Shown here: in pieces, positions 44,107-50,812 of the stretch
Numbering within the stretch: position 1 is the first letter of the stretch
Layout: each line of letters opens with the position of its first letter
Assembly (NCBI GenBank): GCA_910586565.1
Contig: CAJUIT010000005.1
Coordinates: 1 to 64,000 of the forward strand
Source of the DNA: an uncultured Muribaculaceae bacterium
GTDB lineage: Bacteria > Bacteroidota > Bacteroidia > Bacteroidales > Muribaculaceae
Reading direction: 5' to 3'
DNA: 64,000 bases
Position numbers and translations under genes: made by a program
Notes under the pieces: generated by a model
What the model saw: only the letters and a program-made list of their open reading frames with translations
Databases searched by the model: none
What the model was told of the DNA's origin: nothing

Positions 44107-45315
44107 ATGCCATTGATGGAACCGAGGAACAGGAGGATTGCAGTTGTGACAAGCACCCGTGCCGACTGGGGGCTGCTCAAAGATATTGTTGGCGGACTCA
44201 GGGAGTGCGACACAGTTGATGTGAGCGTTATCGCCACCAACATGCACCTCAACCCCGAATTCGGCATGACTGTGAACGAAATCACCGACGACGGCTTCAA
44301 AGTCGACGCCCGCATCGACATGACCCCCAAAAGCGACAGCCCGGCCGACACCGTTCGTGCCGCCGCCCGTTGCATGGACGGCATGGCAAAAGCGTTCACT
44401 AAACTGAAACCCGACATGCTGGTGCTTCTCGGCGACCGCTACGAGATGCTCTCCGTTGCCACCGCGGCAACCATCATGCGCATCCCCATCGTGCACATCG
44501 CCGGCGGTGAGATTTCCGAGGGAGCTTTCGACGACAGCATCCGCCATGCAATCACAAAACTCTCCTCGCTCCACCTCACGGCCACCGATGCCTACCGCAA
44601 CCGTGTGATATCAATGGGTGAGAATCCGCGCAACGTAATCAACACCGGCGCAATCGGAGTCTACAATCTGGCTCACGAACCGGTTATCCCCAAAAAGGAA
44701 CTCGAAGCGTCAATCGGGCTCGAAATCACACAGGGCACACTCCTTGTCACCCTCCACCCGGCCACTCTCGACCCCGTGCCGGTGGCCGAACGTTGCCAAG
44801 CGCTCCTCGAAGCTCTCGATGCCTTCAACTCGTCGCACATCATCTTCACCTACCCCAACAACGACCCCGAGTCGCACATCATCATCGAGATGATTCACGA
44901 CTATGCCGAACGCAACCCCGGCCGCGCCGTTGTCATTCCGTCGCTCGGGCGCAAACGCTACCTCTCGGCGCTCCATTTTGTCAGCGCCGTGGTGGGCAAC
45001 TCATCGAGCGGCATCGTGGAGGTGCCCTCAATGCACATCCCCACCGTCGACATAGGCATTCGTCAGCAGGGGCGCATCGCGGCATCGTCGGTTATCCGCT
45101 GCGAGGCCGATGCCGAGAGCATCGAAAACGCCATTTCGTTCGCCCTCTCACCTGCGGGCAAACGCCTCGCCCTCGACACCGAAAACCCCTACTACAAGCA
45201 CGACACTCTCCGCCGCATTGTCGATGCCATCATAAACACCCCTCTCCGCGAAATCGAAAACAAACGATTCATCGACCCCTACCCCATTCTCAACGTGCCC
45301 ACGGCAACCGAATGA
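44107..45315 (+). CDS. UDP/GDP-sugar 2-epimerase, hydrolysing (NeuC/LegG-like)
   Basis: A 402-residue enzyme of the hydrolysing NDP-sugar 2-epimerase family (TIGR03568-like). VTSTRADWGLLKDIV near the start, LLGDRYEMLS, HIAGGEISEGAFDDSIRHAI, TLHPATLD and VGNSSSGIVEVPS near residue 300 are diagnostic. NeuC makes ManNAc from UDP-GlcNAc for sialic acid; LegG uses GDP-linked diacetylbacillosamine for legionaminic acid. The presence of a PtmE-like gene two positions later favours the legionaminate route. The cytidylyltransferase follows after 34 bases. Confidence 0.88.
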   Translation: MPLMEPRNRRIAVVTSTRADWGLLKDIVGGLRECDTVDVSVIATNMHLNPEFGMTVNEITDDGFKVDARIDMTPKSDSPADTVRAAARCMDGMAKAFTKLKPDMLVLLGDRYEMLSVATAATIMRIPIVHIAGGEISEGAFDDSIRHAITKLSSLHLTATDAYRNRVISMGENPRNVINTGAIGVYNLAHEPVIPKKELEASIGLEITQGTLLVTLHPATLDPVPVAERCQALLEALDAFNSSHIIFTYPNNDPESHIIIEMIHDYAERNPGRAVVIPSLGRKRYLSALHFVSAVVGNSSSGIVEVPSMHIPTVDIGIRQQGRIAASSVIRCEADAESIENAISFALSPAGKRLALDTENPYYKHDTLRRIVDAIINTPLREIENKRFIDPYPILNVPTATE

Positions 45316-45349
45316 GAAATCCGATAAATATCAAGCTCTGAATTACAAG

Positions 45350-46090
45350 ATGTTGCAACCGCTTTTCGTAATCCCCGCCCGAGGAGGAAGCAAAGGGATT
45401 CCGCGCAAAAACATAAAACCGCTCGCCGGGAAACCGCTCATAGCCTATTCCATCGATGCTGCACGTGAGGTGTGCGGGCGCCGGGGCATCCCCGAGTCCA
45501 ACATCGTCGTGTCGACCGACGACGGGGAGATTGCCGCCGTGGCCTGCGGCTGCGGCATTGATGTGCCCTACCGCCGCCCGGCCGAACTCGCCACCGACAC
45601 GGCCGGCTCGCGCGAGGTGATTCTCGATGCCATGCGATTCGCACGGCAAACCGGCATTGAGTTCAATTGCGTTGTTCTGCTTCAACCCACATCGCCGTTG
45701 CGCACTGCCGATGATGTGGAGAAATGCATGGAGCTTTACGCCGAGGTGAAGCCCGACATGGCTGTGACCGTGAAGGAAGCTTCGGCCAACCCCTACTACA
45801 ACTGCTTCGAGACCGACCCCGCAACCGGCGCGCTGCGTGTGTCGAAAGGCGACGGGATGCTGACCCGCCGCCAGGATGCACCCCCCGCATGGGAGTTCAA
45901 CGGCGCGGTCTACGTTATCAACCCCGCCTCCATCGAGGCTATGCCTATGGGTGCATTCCCCCTGCGTGTGCCTTCAGTAATGCCGGCCGACCGCTCGGTC
46001 GACCTCGACACCCCGCTCGATTGGGAAATAGCCGAAACCATAATGCGCCACCGCAATTCAACAACCCTCGAAAACAGCCACAACAGATGA
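45350..46090 (+). CDS. Acylneuraminate/legionaminate cytidylyltransferase (NeuA/LegF-like)
   Basis: A 246-residue CMP-nonulosonate synthetase, which couples CTP to a nine-carbon acidic sugar. FVIPARGGSKGIPRKNIKPLAGKPLI is the classic N-terminal nucleotide-binding motif; LLQPTSPLRTADDVEKC and NGAVYVINP, DTPLDWEIAE complete the fold. Its stop overlaps the start of the next gene by 4 bases (ATGA), indicating translational coupling. Without a synthase gene (NeuB/LegI) here, the exact sugar cannot be told. Confidence 0.9.
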   Translation: MLQPLFVIPARGGSKGIPRKNIKPLAGKPLIAYSIDAAREVCGRRGIPESNIVVSTDDGEIAAVACGCGIDVPYRRPAELATDTAGSREVILDAMRFARQTGIEFNCVVLLQPTSPLRTADDVEKCMELYAEVKPDMAVTVKEASANPYYNCFETDPATGALRVSKGDGMLTRRQDAPPAWEFNGAVYVINPASIEAMPMGAFPLRVPSVMPADRSVDLDTPLDWEIAETIMRHRNSTTLENSHNR

Positions 46091-47148
46091 CACGCCACAT
46101 CATTCACCAATCCGCCACAATCCTGCAGGCTCTCCGCAGGCTCAACGACCTTTCGGGCGACGTGATGACACTCATAGTGACCGATGGCGACAACACCATG
46201 CTCGGCACCGTGACCGACGGCGACATTCGCCGCGGAATGCTCAACGGCGCCGACCTCACCGACACGGTGGAGAGTGTGCTGCACCGAAGGTTCCGCCACC
46301 TGAGTGCCGACGCCGACCCGGCCGAGAATGTGAAAACAATCCGCAGTGCACGCGCCGCCGGCATCAAACTGCTCCCCGAGCTCTCGGCCGACAAAAAAGT
46401 GGTGCGGCTCATCGACCTCACCACAACGCGCACCCTCCTCCCTGTCACTGCCGTGCTAATGGCCGGAGGGAAAGGTGAGCGTCTGCGCCCGCTCACCCTC
46501 ACAACCCCCAAACCGTTGCTCGAAATCGGCGGACGCCCCATCATCGACTATAATCTCGAAAACCTGGCCCGCTGCGGCATCACCGACGTGTGGGTTACCG
46601 TGAAATATCTCGCCGACCAACTGCGCGAGTTTTTCGCCACACCGCGCCACGGCATTTCGGCCAAATGCGTGGAAGAGGATAGCCCGCTGGGCACCATCGG
46701 CTCGGTGTCGCTTGTGCCCCTCCCCGTCTCGGGCACCACATTGGTGATGAACTCCGACCTCCTCACCTCAATCGACCTCGAGGAGATGTTTCTACACCAC
46801 CACACTCAGCAGGCCGACATCACCATTGCCGCCATCCCCTACACCGTGTCGGTGCCCTACGCCATCCTGTCGACCGACGGCAGCCGCGTGCGCTCGCTTG
46901 AGGAGAAACCCACCTACTCCCACTTCGCCAACGCCGGCATCTACATGTTTTCCAACGCCGTGCTCGGCGCTCTCGCTCCGGGTGAACGAACCGATGCCAC
47001 CGACCTCATCGAGGCCGCCATTGCCGAGGGACTGCGCGTAACCTACTACCCCGTGAGCGGCACCTGGATTGACATAGGTTCGCCGGCCGATTTCCGCCAT
47101 GCCGAGGAGCTGATGAAACACCACCGCTCACTCAACCACATCGACTGA
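46087..47148 (+). CDS. CBS-domain sugar-1-phosphate nucleotidyltransferase (PtmE-like)
   Basis: A 353-residue protein with an N-terminal CBS pair (about residues 10-115, GTVTDGDIRRGMLNG) and a C-terminal nucleotidyltransferase (TAVLMAGGKGERLRPLTLTTPKPLLEIGGRPI). This layout is that of PtmE, which makes GDP-glucosamine in the GDP-linked legionaminate route of Campylobacter. The third gene of a compact unit with the epimerase and cytidylyltransferase, it fits that route. Other pathway genes (PtmF, LegB, LegC, LegH, LegI) are not in the window. Start is fixed by the ATGA overlap. Confidence 0.87.
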   Translation: MTRHIIHQSATILQALRRLNDLSGDVMTLIVTDGDNTMLGTVTDGDIRRGMLNGADLTDTVESVLHRRFRHLSADADPAENVKTIRSARAAGIKLLPELSADKKVVRLIDLTTTRTLLPVTAVLMAGGKGERLRPLTLTTPKPLLEIGGRPIIDYNLENLARCGITDVWVTVKYLADQLREFFATPRHGISAKCVEEDSPLGTIGSVSLVPLPVSGTTLVMNSDLLTSIDLEEMFLHHHTQQADITIAAIPYTVSVPYAILSTDGSRVRSLEEKPTYSHFANAGIYMFSNAVLGALAPGERTDATDLIEAAIAEGLRVTYYPVSGTWIDIGSPADFRHAEELMKHHRSLNHID

Positions 47149-47212
47149 GCGCGCCAACCGCGAACGAATCTCTCCGCAAAAACGTTTTAACTGAGAAAAC
47201 AACAAAATCACA

Positions 47213-48409
47213 ATGGCTGATTCAAACTTTATAGACTACGTGAAAATCCTTTGCCGCTCAGGCAAGGGTGGTGCCGGCTCGCTCCACTTCCACCGGGCTA
47301 AATATGTGCCCAAAGGTGGCCCCGACGGAGGGGACGGAGGACGCGGCGGACACATCATTCTCCGCGGCAACAAAAACATGTGGACTCTCCTCCCGCTGAA
47401 ATACAGCCGCCACATCTTCGCCGGAAACGGCGGAAGCGGTTCGGCCGGACGCAGTTTCGGCAAGGACGGCGAGGATAAAATCATCGAGGTTCCGTGCGGA
47501 ACCGTGGTGTTCGATGCCGACACCGGCCAATATCTCTGCGAGGTGACCGACGACGGGCAGGAGGTGAAACTGCTGCGCGGAGGCCGTGGCGGCCTCGGCA
47601 ACTGGCACTTCAAATCACCCACCAACCGCACCCCGCGCTATGCACAACCCGGCGAACCGGCCATCGAAAAGGCCGTTATCCTGGAGCTGAAGCTGTTGGC
47701 CGACGTTGGCCTGGTAGGCTTCCCCAACGCGGGCAAGTCAACCCTGCTTTCCGCAGTGTCGGCCGCACGCCCCAAAATCGCCGACTACCCCTTCACCACA
47801 ATGGAGCCGCAGTTAGGCATTGTTGAATATCGCGGCAACCGCTCGTTTGTAATGGCCGACATTCCCGGCATCATCGAAGGTGCAAGTGAGGGACGCGGTC
47901 TCGGCCTCCGCTTCCTCCGCCACATCGAGCGCAACGCCGTGCTCCTTTTCATGGTTCCCGCCGATGCCGACGACATCAAGGCACAATATGAAGTGCTGCT
48001 GGAGGAATTGCGCCGCTTCAACCCACAGCTGATGGATAAACAGCGAGTGCTCGCCGTGTCGAAAAGCGACATGCTCGACGATGAGCTGAAAGCCGAAATC
48101 CGCCCCACACTCCCCACCGACCTCCCCGTGGTGTTTATCTCCTCCGTTACCGGCGAAGGCATCACCGAGCTCAAGGATGCATTGTGGAAAGCAATCACCG
48201 ACGATGCCAACCGCATTGAGGAGATACCAATCACCCACCGTCCACTCGACGGTCACCACCGCCTGCGCGAGGAGGATGAATTCATCTTCGAGAACGTTCC
48301 CTCCCCCGACGACGATGACGACTACATCGAAGTGGAGGATGACGGCTTCGACGAGGACGAGGATGGCGACATCGACTACGAATGGGAATATGGCGACGTG
48401 AAGGAATAG
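47213..48409 (+). CDS. obgE: GTPase Obg
   Basis: A 398-residue ribosome-associated GTPase. The glycine-rich Obg fold at the N-terminus (FIDYVKILCRSGKGGAGSLHF, GGPDGGDGGRGG) is followed by the G domain: G1 GFPNAGKST, G3 DIPGIIEGA, G4 AVSKSDML. The C-terminus is a strongly acidic tail (DDDDDYIEVEDD and DEDEDGDIDYEWEYGD), common in Obg but rather long here. It functions in 50S assembly and stress control. It follows the nonulosonate genes by 64 bases and is followed by nonamer repeats and the hip locus. Confidence 0.96.
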   Translation: MADSNFIDYVKILCRSGKGGAGSLHFHRAKYVPKGGPDGGDGGRGGHIILRGNKNMWTLLPLKYSRHIFAGNGGSGSAGRSFGKDGEDKIIEVPCGTVVFDADTGQYLCEVTDDGQEVKLLRGGRGGLGNWHFKSPTNRTPRYAQPGEPAIEKAVILELKLLADVGLVGFPNAGKSTLLSAVSAARPKIADYPFTTMEPQLGIVEYRGNRSFVMADIPGIIEGASEGRGLGLRFLRHIERNAVLLFMVPADADDIKAQYEVLLEELRRFNPQLMDKQRVLAVSKSDMLDDELKAEIRPTLPTDLPVVFISSVTGEGITELKDALWKAITDDANRIEEIPITHRPLDGHHRLREEDEFIFENVPSPDDDDDYIEVEDDGFDEDEDGDIDYEWEYGDVKE

Positions 48410-48425
48410 CCCCCTTCCCCCAAAG

Positions 48426-48515
48426 TCCTTAGCATCTTAAGCGTCCTTAGAGTCTTTAAAGTCCTTAAAGTCTTTAACGACCTTAAAGACCCTAAAGACT
48501 CTAACGACCCTAAAG
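48426..48515. repeat. Degenerate tandem nonamer, 10 x TCYTTAAAG
   Basis: Ten 9-base units in register (for example TCCTTAAAG, TCTTTAACG, ACCCTAAAG) fill the obgE to hip gap. The unit resembles a rotation of the nonamer at 1-63 (TCTTATAAA). Confidence 0.88.
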
Positions 48516-48531
48516 CCTCAACACCACGCAA

Positions 48532-48553
48532 AAATCACACTCCATTGTGATTT
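48532..48553. promoter_or_regulatory. Putative HipB operator O1
   Basis: AAATCACA-ctccat-TGTGATTT: a perfect 8-bp inverted repeat with a 6-base spacer. It is the farthest of three related sites from hipB, with a centre near 48542.5. Confidence 0.75.
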
Positions 48554-48581
48554 CCACCCTCAAAACCATCATCCCAACACA

Positions 48582-48627
48582 AAAACAGCGGCAAATTCAC
48601 ACTTCATTGTGAATTTGCCGCTGTTTT
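48582..48627. terminator. Perfect 20-bp hairpin, terminator and operator O2
   Basis: 48582-48601 pairs fully with 48608-48627 around a 6-base loop, with AAAA/TTTT at the base. It can terminate obgE. Its top (48594-48615, AATTCACA-cttcat-TGTGAATT) is the second of the three related operator-like sites, centre near 48604.5. Confidence 0.8.
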
Positions 48628-48642
48628 ATGAAATATTCTGCT

Positions 48643-48650
48643 TATATTTG
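48643..48650 (+). promoter_or_regulatory. -7 box of the hip operon
   Basis: TATATTTG matches TAnnTTTG and is 69 bases before the hipB start. Operator O3 begins 4 bases after it, so it covers the expected transcription start. Confidence 0.7.
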
Positions 48651-48654
48651 CACT

Positions 48655-48676
48655 AAATCACATCGCGCTGTGATTT
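48655..48676. promoter_or_regulatory. Putative HipB operator O3
   Basis: AAATCACA-tcgcgc-TGTGATTT, perfect 8-bp arms with a 6-base spacer, centre near 48665.5. Placement over the start site predicts autorepression. Confidence 0.78.
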
Positions 48677-48718
48677 TAGTCATTACAAACCATTTAAACT
48701 TATAGAAAACCAACCGAC

Positions 48719-48931
48719 ATGAACGCCAAGGAACTCGGCACAACAATAAAAGAACGTCGCAAAAAATTGGGCGTGAACCAATGGACTTTGGCCCAACTTG
48801 CCGGCATTGGAATCAACACCCTTGTAGCAATTGAACGAGGAGAGGGAAATCCGAAACTCGACACCATGCTCACACTCTTGTCGACACTCGGGCTTAGGCT
48901 CGACATCTCCTTAAAGAATTTACCCGGATAA
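48719..48931 (+). CDS. hipB: HipB-like XRE-family regulator
   Basis: A 70-residue helix-turn-helix protein, IKERRKKLGVNQWTLAQLAGIGINTLVAIERGEGNPKLDTMLTLL being a complete XRE domain. HipB proteins repress their own operon and help neutralise the HipT/HipA kinase. The three 22-bp operator-like sites upstream fit dimer binding. The next gene (HipS-like) is separated by a 386-base gap filled by an insertion; without the insertion the gap would be about 23 bases. Confidence 0.9.
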   Translation: MNAKELGTTIKERRKKLGVNQWTLAQLAGIGINTLVAIERGEGNPKLDTMLTLLSTLGLRLDISLKNLPG

Positions 48932-48954
48932 GTATCATCCCCAAAAAACAACCA

Positions 48955-49317
48955 TTAAGTGGCTGTTCAAAATTATTTTAGGTTTCTTCCGTGGAGATTT
49001 TTCAGTTATTTTGCCTTTAGGAAGAGGGAGCGATGCGGGCATCGTGACTGATGAGGAAAGGGAAAAGAACGAAAAATCGCAGGTAGAAAGCTATGAGCAG
49101 CCATAAGTAAGTCGTGGATATTATTTTATATCATTGACGGAAGTTTTTTCGGGCGATTTTTGCCCGAAGATGAAGGAGTGTAGCGTGCTACACGACTGAA
49201 GATGAGGGTGAAAGGAGCCGAAAAAACTCCGGCAAGGATATAAAGTTTCTATATTTCTCATATACGTAATAATTTTCATGACTTACTTAAGAAAAATAAT
49301 TTTAAACAGACACTTAA
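48955..49317. mobile_element. Composite MITE-like insertion between hipB and hipS
   Basis: The ends (48955-48979 and 49293-49317) are inverted copies matching at 23 of 25 positions, both ending in TTAA outward. Inside are two hairpin modules: A (48996-49078, arms GATTTTTC/GAAAAATC, apical CGATGC/GCATCG) and B (49142-49228, arms AGTTTTTTCGG/CCGAAAAAACT, apical GTGTAGC/GCTACAC). Module B is bounded by a second inverted pair (49104-49125 and 49268-49289, 19 of 22 matching). No protein is encoded. The right end abuts the hipS ATG. Confidence 0.8.
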
Positions 49318-49638
49318 ATGCGACAATGTGAAGTGATGGTGCACGGCATTCCAGCCGGCATTCTAACCGAATTCAGCCCCAACAGCTATCAGTTCTCATA
49401 TAATAGCCGTTATCTCGCAACCCCCGGCAATCCAAGTGTTTGCGCGGCAATGCCTTTGCGCGAAAAGCCCTACACCTCTCCCCATCTTTTCCCATTCTTC
49501 GCCAACATGCTGTCGGAGGGGGAAAACCGCACCACTCAGGCATCTCTCCTGCATATCGACCGTGATGACGAATTCGGAATACTGCTCGCAACAGCCCGCT
49601 ACGACACAATCGGGGCTGTTACGGTAAAACCACTCTAA
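49318..49638 (+). CDS. hipS: HipS-like protein (HipA N-subdomain 1 as a separate gene)
   Basis: A 106-residue protein matching the isolated N-terminal subdomain (Couple_hipA type) of HipA: VMVHGIPAGILTEFSPNSYQFSYN, PVSAAMPLRE-like PSVCAAMPLREKPYTSPHLFPFFANMLSEGENR. In the HipBST systems described from E. coli O127 this piece is a separate protein that acts as the antitoxin of HipT. The gene begins right at the end of the insertion, and hipT starts 16 bases after it ends. Confidence 0.88.
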   Translation: MRQCEVMVHGIPAGILTEFSPNSYQFSYNSRYLATPGNPSVCAAMPLREKPYTSPHLFPFFANMLSEGENRTTQASLLHIDRDDEFGILLATARYDTIGAVTVKPL

Positions 49639-49654
49639 AACAAGCTCCTGTGCC

Positions 49655-50659
49655 ATGATTCCCGACATCACAGTGTGCCCGTCACTGCTCACCGACGGCC
49701 ACACCACCTACTCGCCAAAAGCCCTGTCACAACTGTTCAACGGCAGTGAAATCAGCCATATCCTTGCATTTCCCGCCCCGGATTCAAAAACACCCGAGGC
49801 TCTGGAAGCCGTGAAAAATATCGGAAGGCTATCTCTGTCGGGGGCGCAGCCTAAATTTGGTATGGTTATCGATTCCAACACCGGCACTTTACGGTATTCG
49901 CAGCAAGGCGAACAAAGCACGTTTATTCTCAAACCTCGCCCCACTGCCTATCACATCCTCAATCCCGAATATTGTGCCGCTAACGAAAACCTGACAATGC
50001 AAATCGCCTCGCAAGTCTACAGGATTCCAACGGCAGCCAACGGATTGGTTTTCTTCAACGACGGCCAATGCGCCTATCTCACCCGCCGCTTCGATGTGCA
50101 CCCCGGTGGAAAATTCCGACAGGAAGATTTTGCATCCCTGATGGGTTTCTCCAAAGTTAACGGAGGTAGCGATTACAAATACATCAACGGGAGCTACGAA
50201 GAGTGTGCCGAAGTAATCGACCGTTTGGTGCCCTCGGCAGCCGTTGCAAAACTGATATTTTTCAGGATGGTTCTTTTTAATTTCATCTCATTTAACAATG
50301 ATGCACATCTGAAAAATTTTTCATTGATTTTCCGCAACGGCGAATATACCCTCGCGCCTGCCTACGACCTCGTAAACACATCGCTCCACATAGCTGCCCC
50401 GGGCTTCTTTGCTCTGGAAAAAGGTTTGTTCCGCGAAGGAATGGACCTGTGCGACACACGCACCGTAGGGCGTGACGATTTTATGGAATTCGGCCGAAGA
50501 ATCGGGCTCAATCCAACTCTCGTTGAAAAGGAAATCGCAACATTCACATCTCCATCCGATGCCGTGGAGGCTTTGGTGAAACGTTCATTCCTATCCGAGG
50601 AACTCAAAGCACGCTATCTCACATCATTCACAAGTCGCCAACGCTGGATTACCGACTGA
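49655..50659 (+). CDS. hipT: HipT-like serine/threonine kinase toxin
   Basis: A 334-residue HipA-fold kinase lacking the N-subdomain 1. The glycine-rich loop SLSGAQPKF (S60, S62) corresponds to the autophosphorylated SIS-type loop of HipT. K93 (FILKP) is the ATP lysine, D216 (NNDAHLKN) the catalytic base and D238 (PAYDLVN) the metal ligand, so the kinase looks intact. HipT of E. coli phosphorylates tryptophanyl-tRNA synthetase; HipA targets glutamyl-tRNA synthetase. The target here is unknown. It ends in a hairpin terminator shared with the convergent T9SS cargo gene. Confidence 0.9.
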   Translation: MIPDITVCPSLLTDGHTTYSPKALSQLFNGSEISHILAFPAPDSKTPEALEAVKNIGRLSLSGAQPKFGMVIDSNTGTLRYSQQGEQSTFILKPRPTAYHILNPEYCAANENLTMQIASQVYRIPTAANGLVFFNDGQCAYLTRRFDVHPGGKFRQEDFASLMGFSKVNGGSDYKYINGSYEECAEVIDRLVPSAAVAKLIFFRMVLFNFISFNNDAHLKNFSLIFRNGEYTLAPAYDLVNTSLHIAAPGFFALEKGLFREGMDLCDTRTVGRDDFMEFGRRIGLNPTLVEKEIATFTSPSDAVEALVKRSFLSEELKARYLTSFTSRQRWITD

Positions 50660-50670
50660 CTCCACACCTT

Positions 50671-50724
50671 AAAACAAGAGGCGGTGTGTCAAAATACTGA
50701 AATTTCGACACACCGCCCTGTTTT
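50671..50724. terminator. Bidirectional terminator of hip and the cargo gene
   Basis: GGCGGTGTGTC (50680-50690) pairs with GACACACCGCC, with flanking AAAACA...TGTTTTT on either side. It shares its core with the hairpin at 22958-23001. Confidence 0.8.
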
Positions 50725-50726
50725 TA

Positions 50727-50809
50727 TCCGTATGGTGAGGTTGCTGTCATAATGGTTTTATCCCGAATCCCGCAAGCGACAACTAGGACGAACCGTTATG
50801 ACACACCCA
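50727..50809. repeat. Dispersed palindromic element, intermediate form (copy D)
   Basis: Both outer arms (GAGGTTGCTGTCATAATGG and the complement of GGTGTGTCATAACGG) and the segment CCCGAATCCCGCAAGCGAC of the 138-bp element are present, but the apical hairpin half is missing. It ends 4 bases before the stop codon of the next minus-strand gene. Confidence 0.82.
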
Positions 50810-50812
50810 CCC

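Noticed and set aside
45724..46086. N-terminal extension of the PtmE-like gene
   Set aside because: It lies in the wrong frame across the cytidylyltransferase gene, is Arg-rich and unrelated to the family; the ATG at 46087 with ATGA overlap is the start.
49031..49051. Kink-turn or box C/D-like motif in the hairpin modules
   Set aside because: TGACTGATGA resembles box C, but the opposite strand lacks the needed GA pairing in all copies, so the similarity is probably chance.
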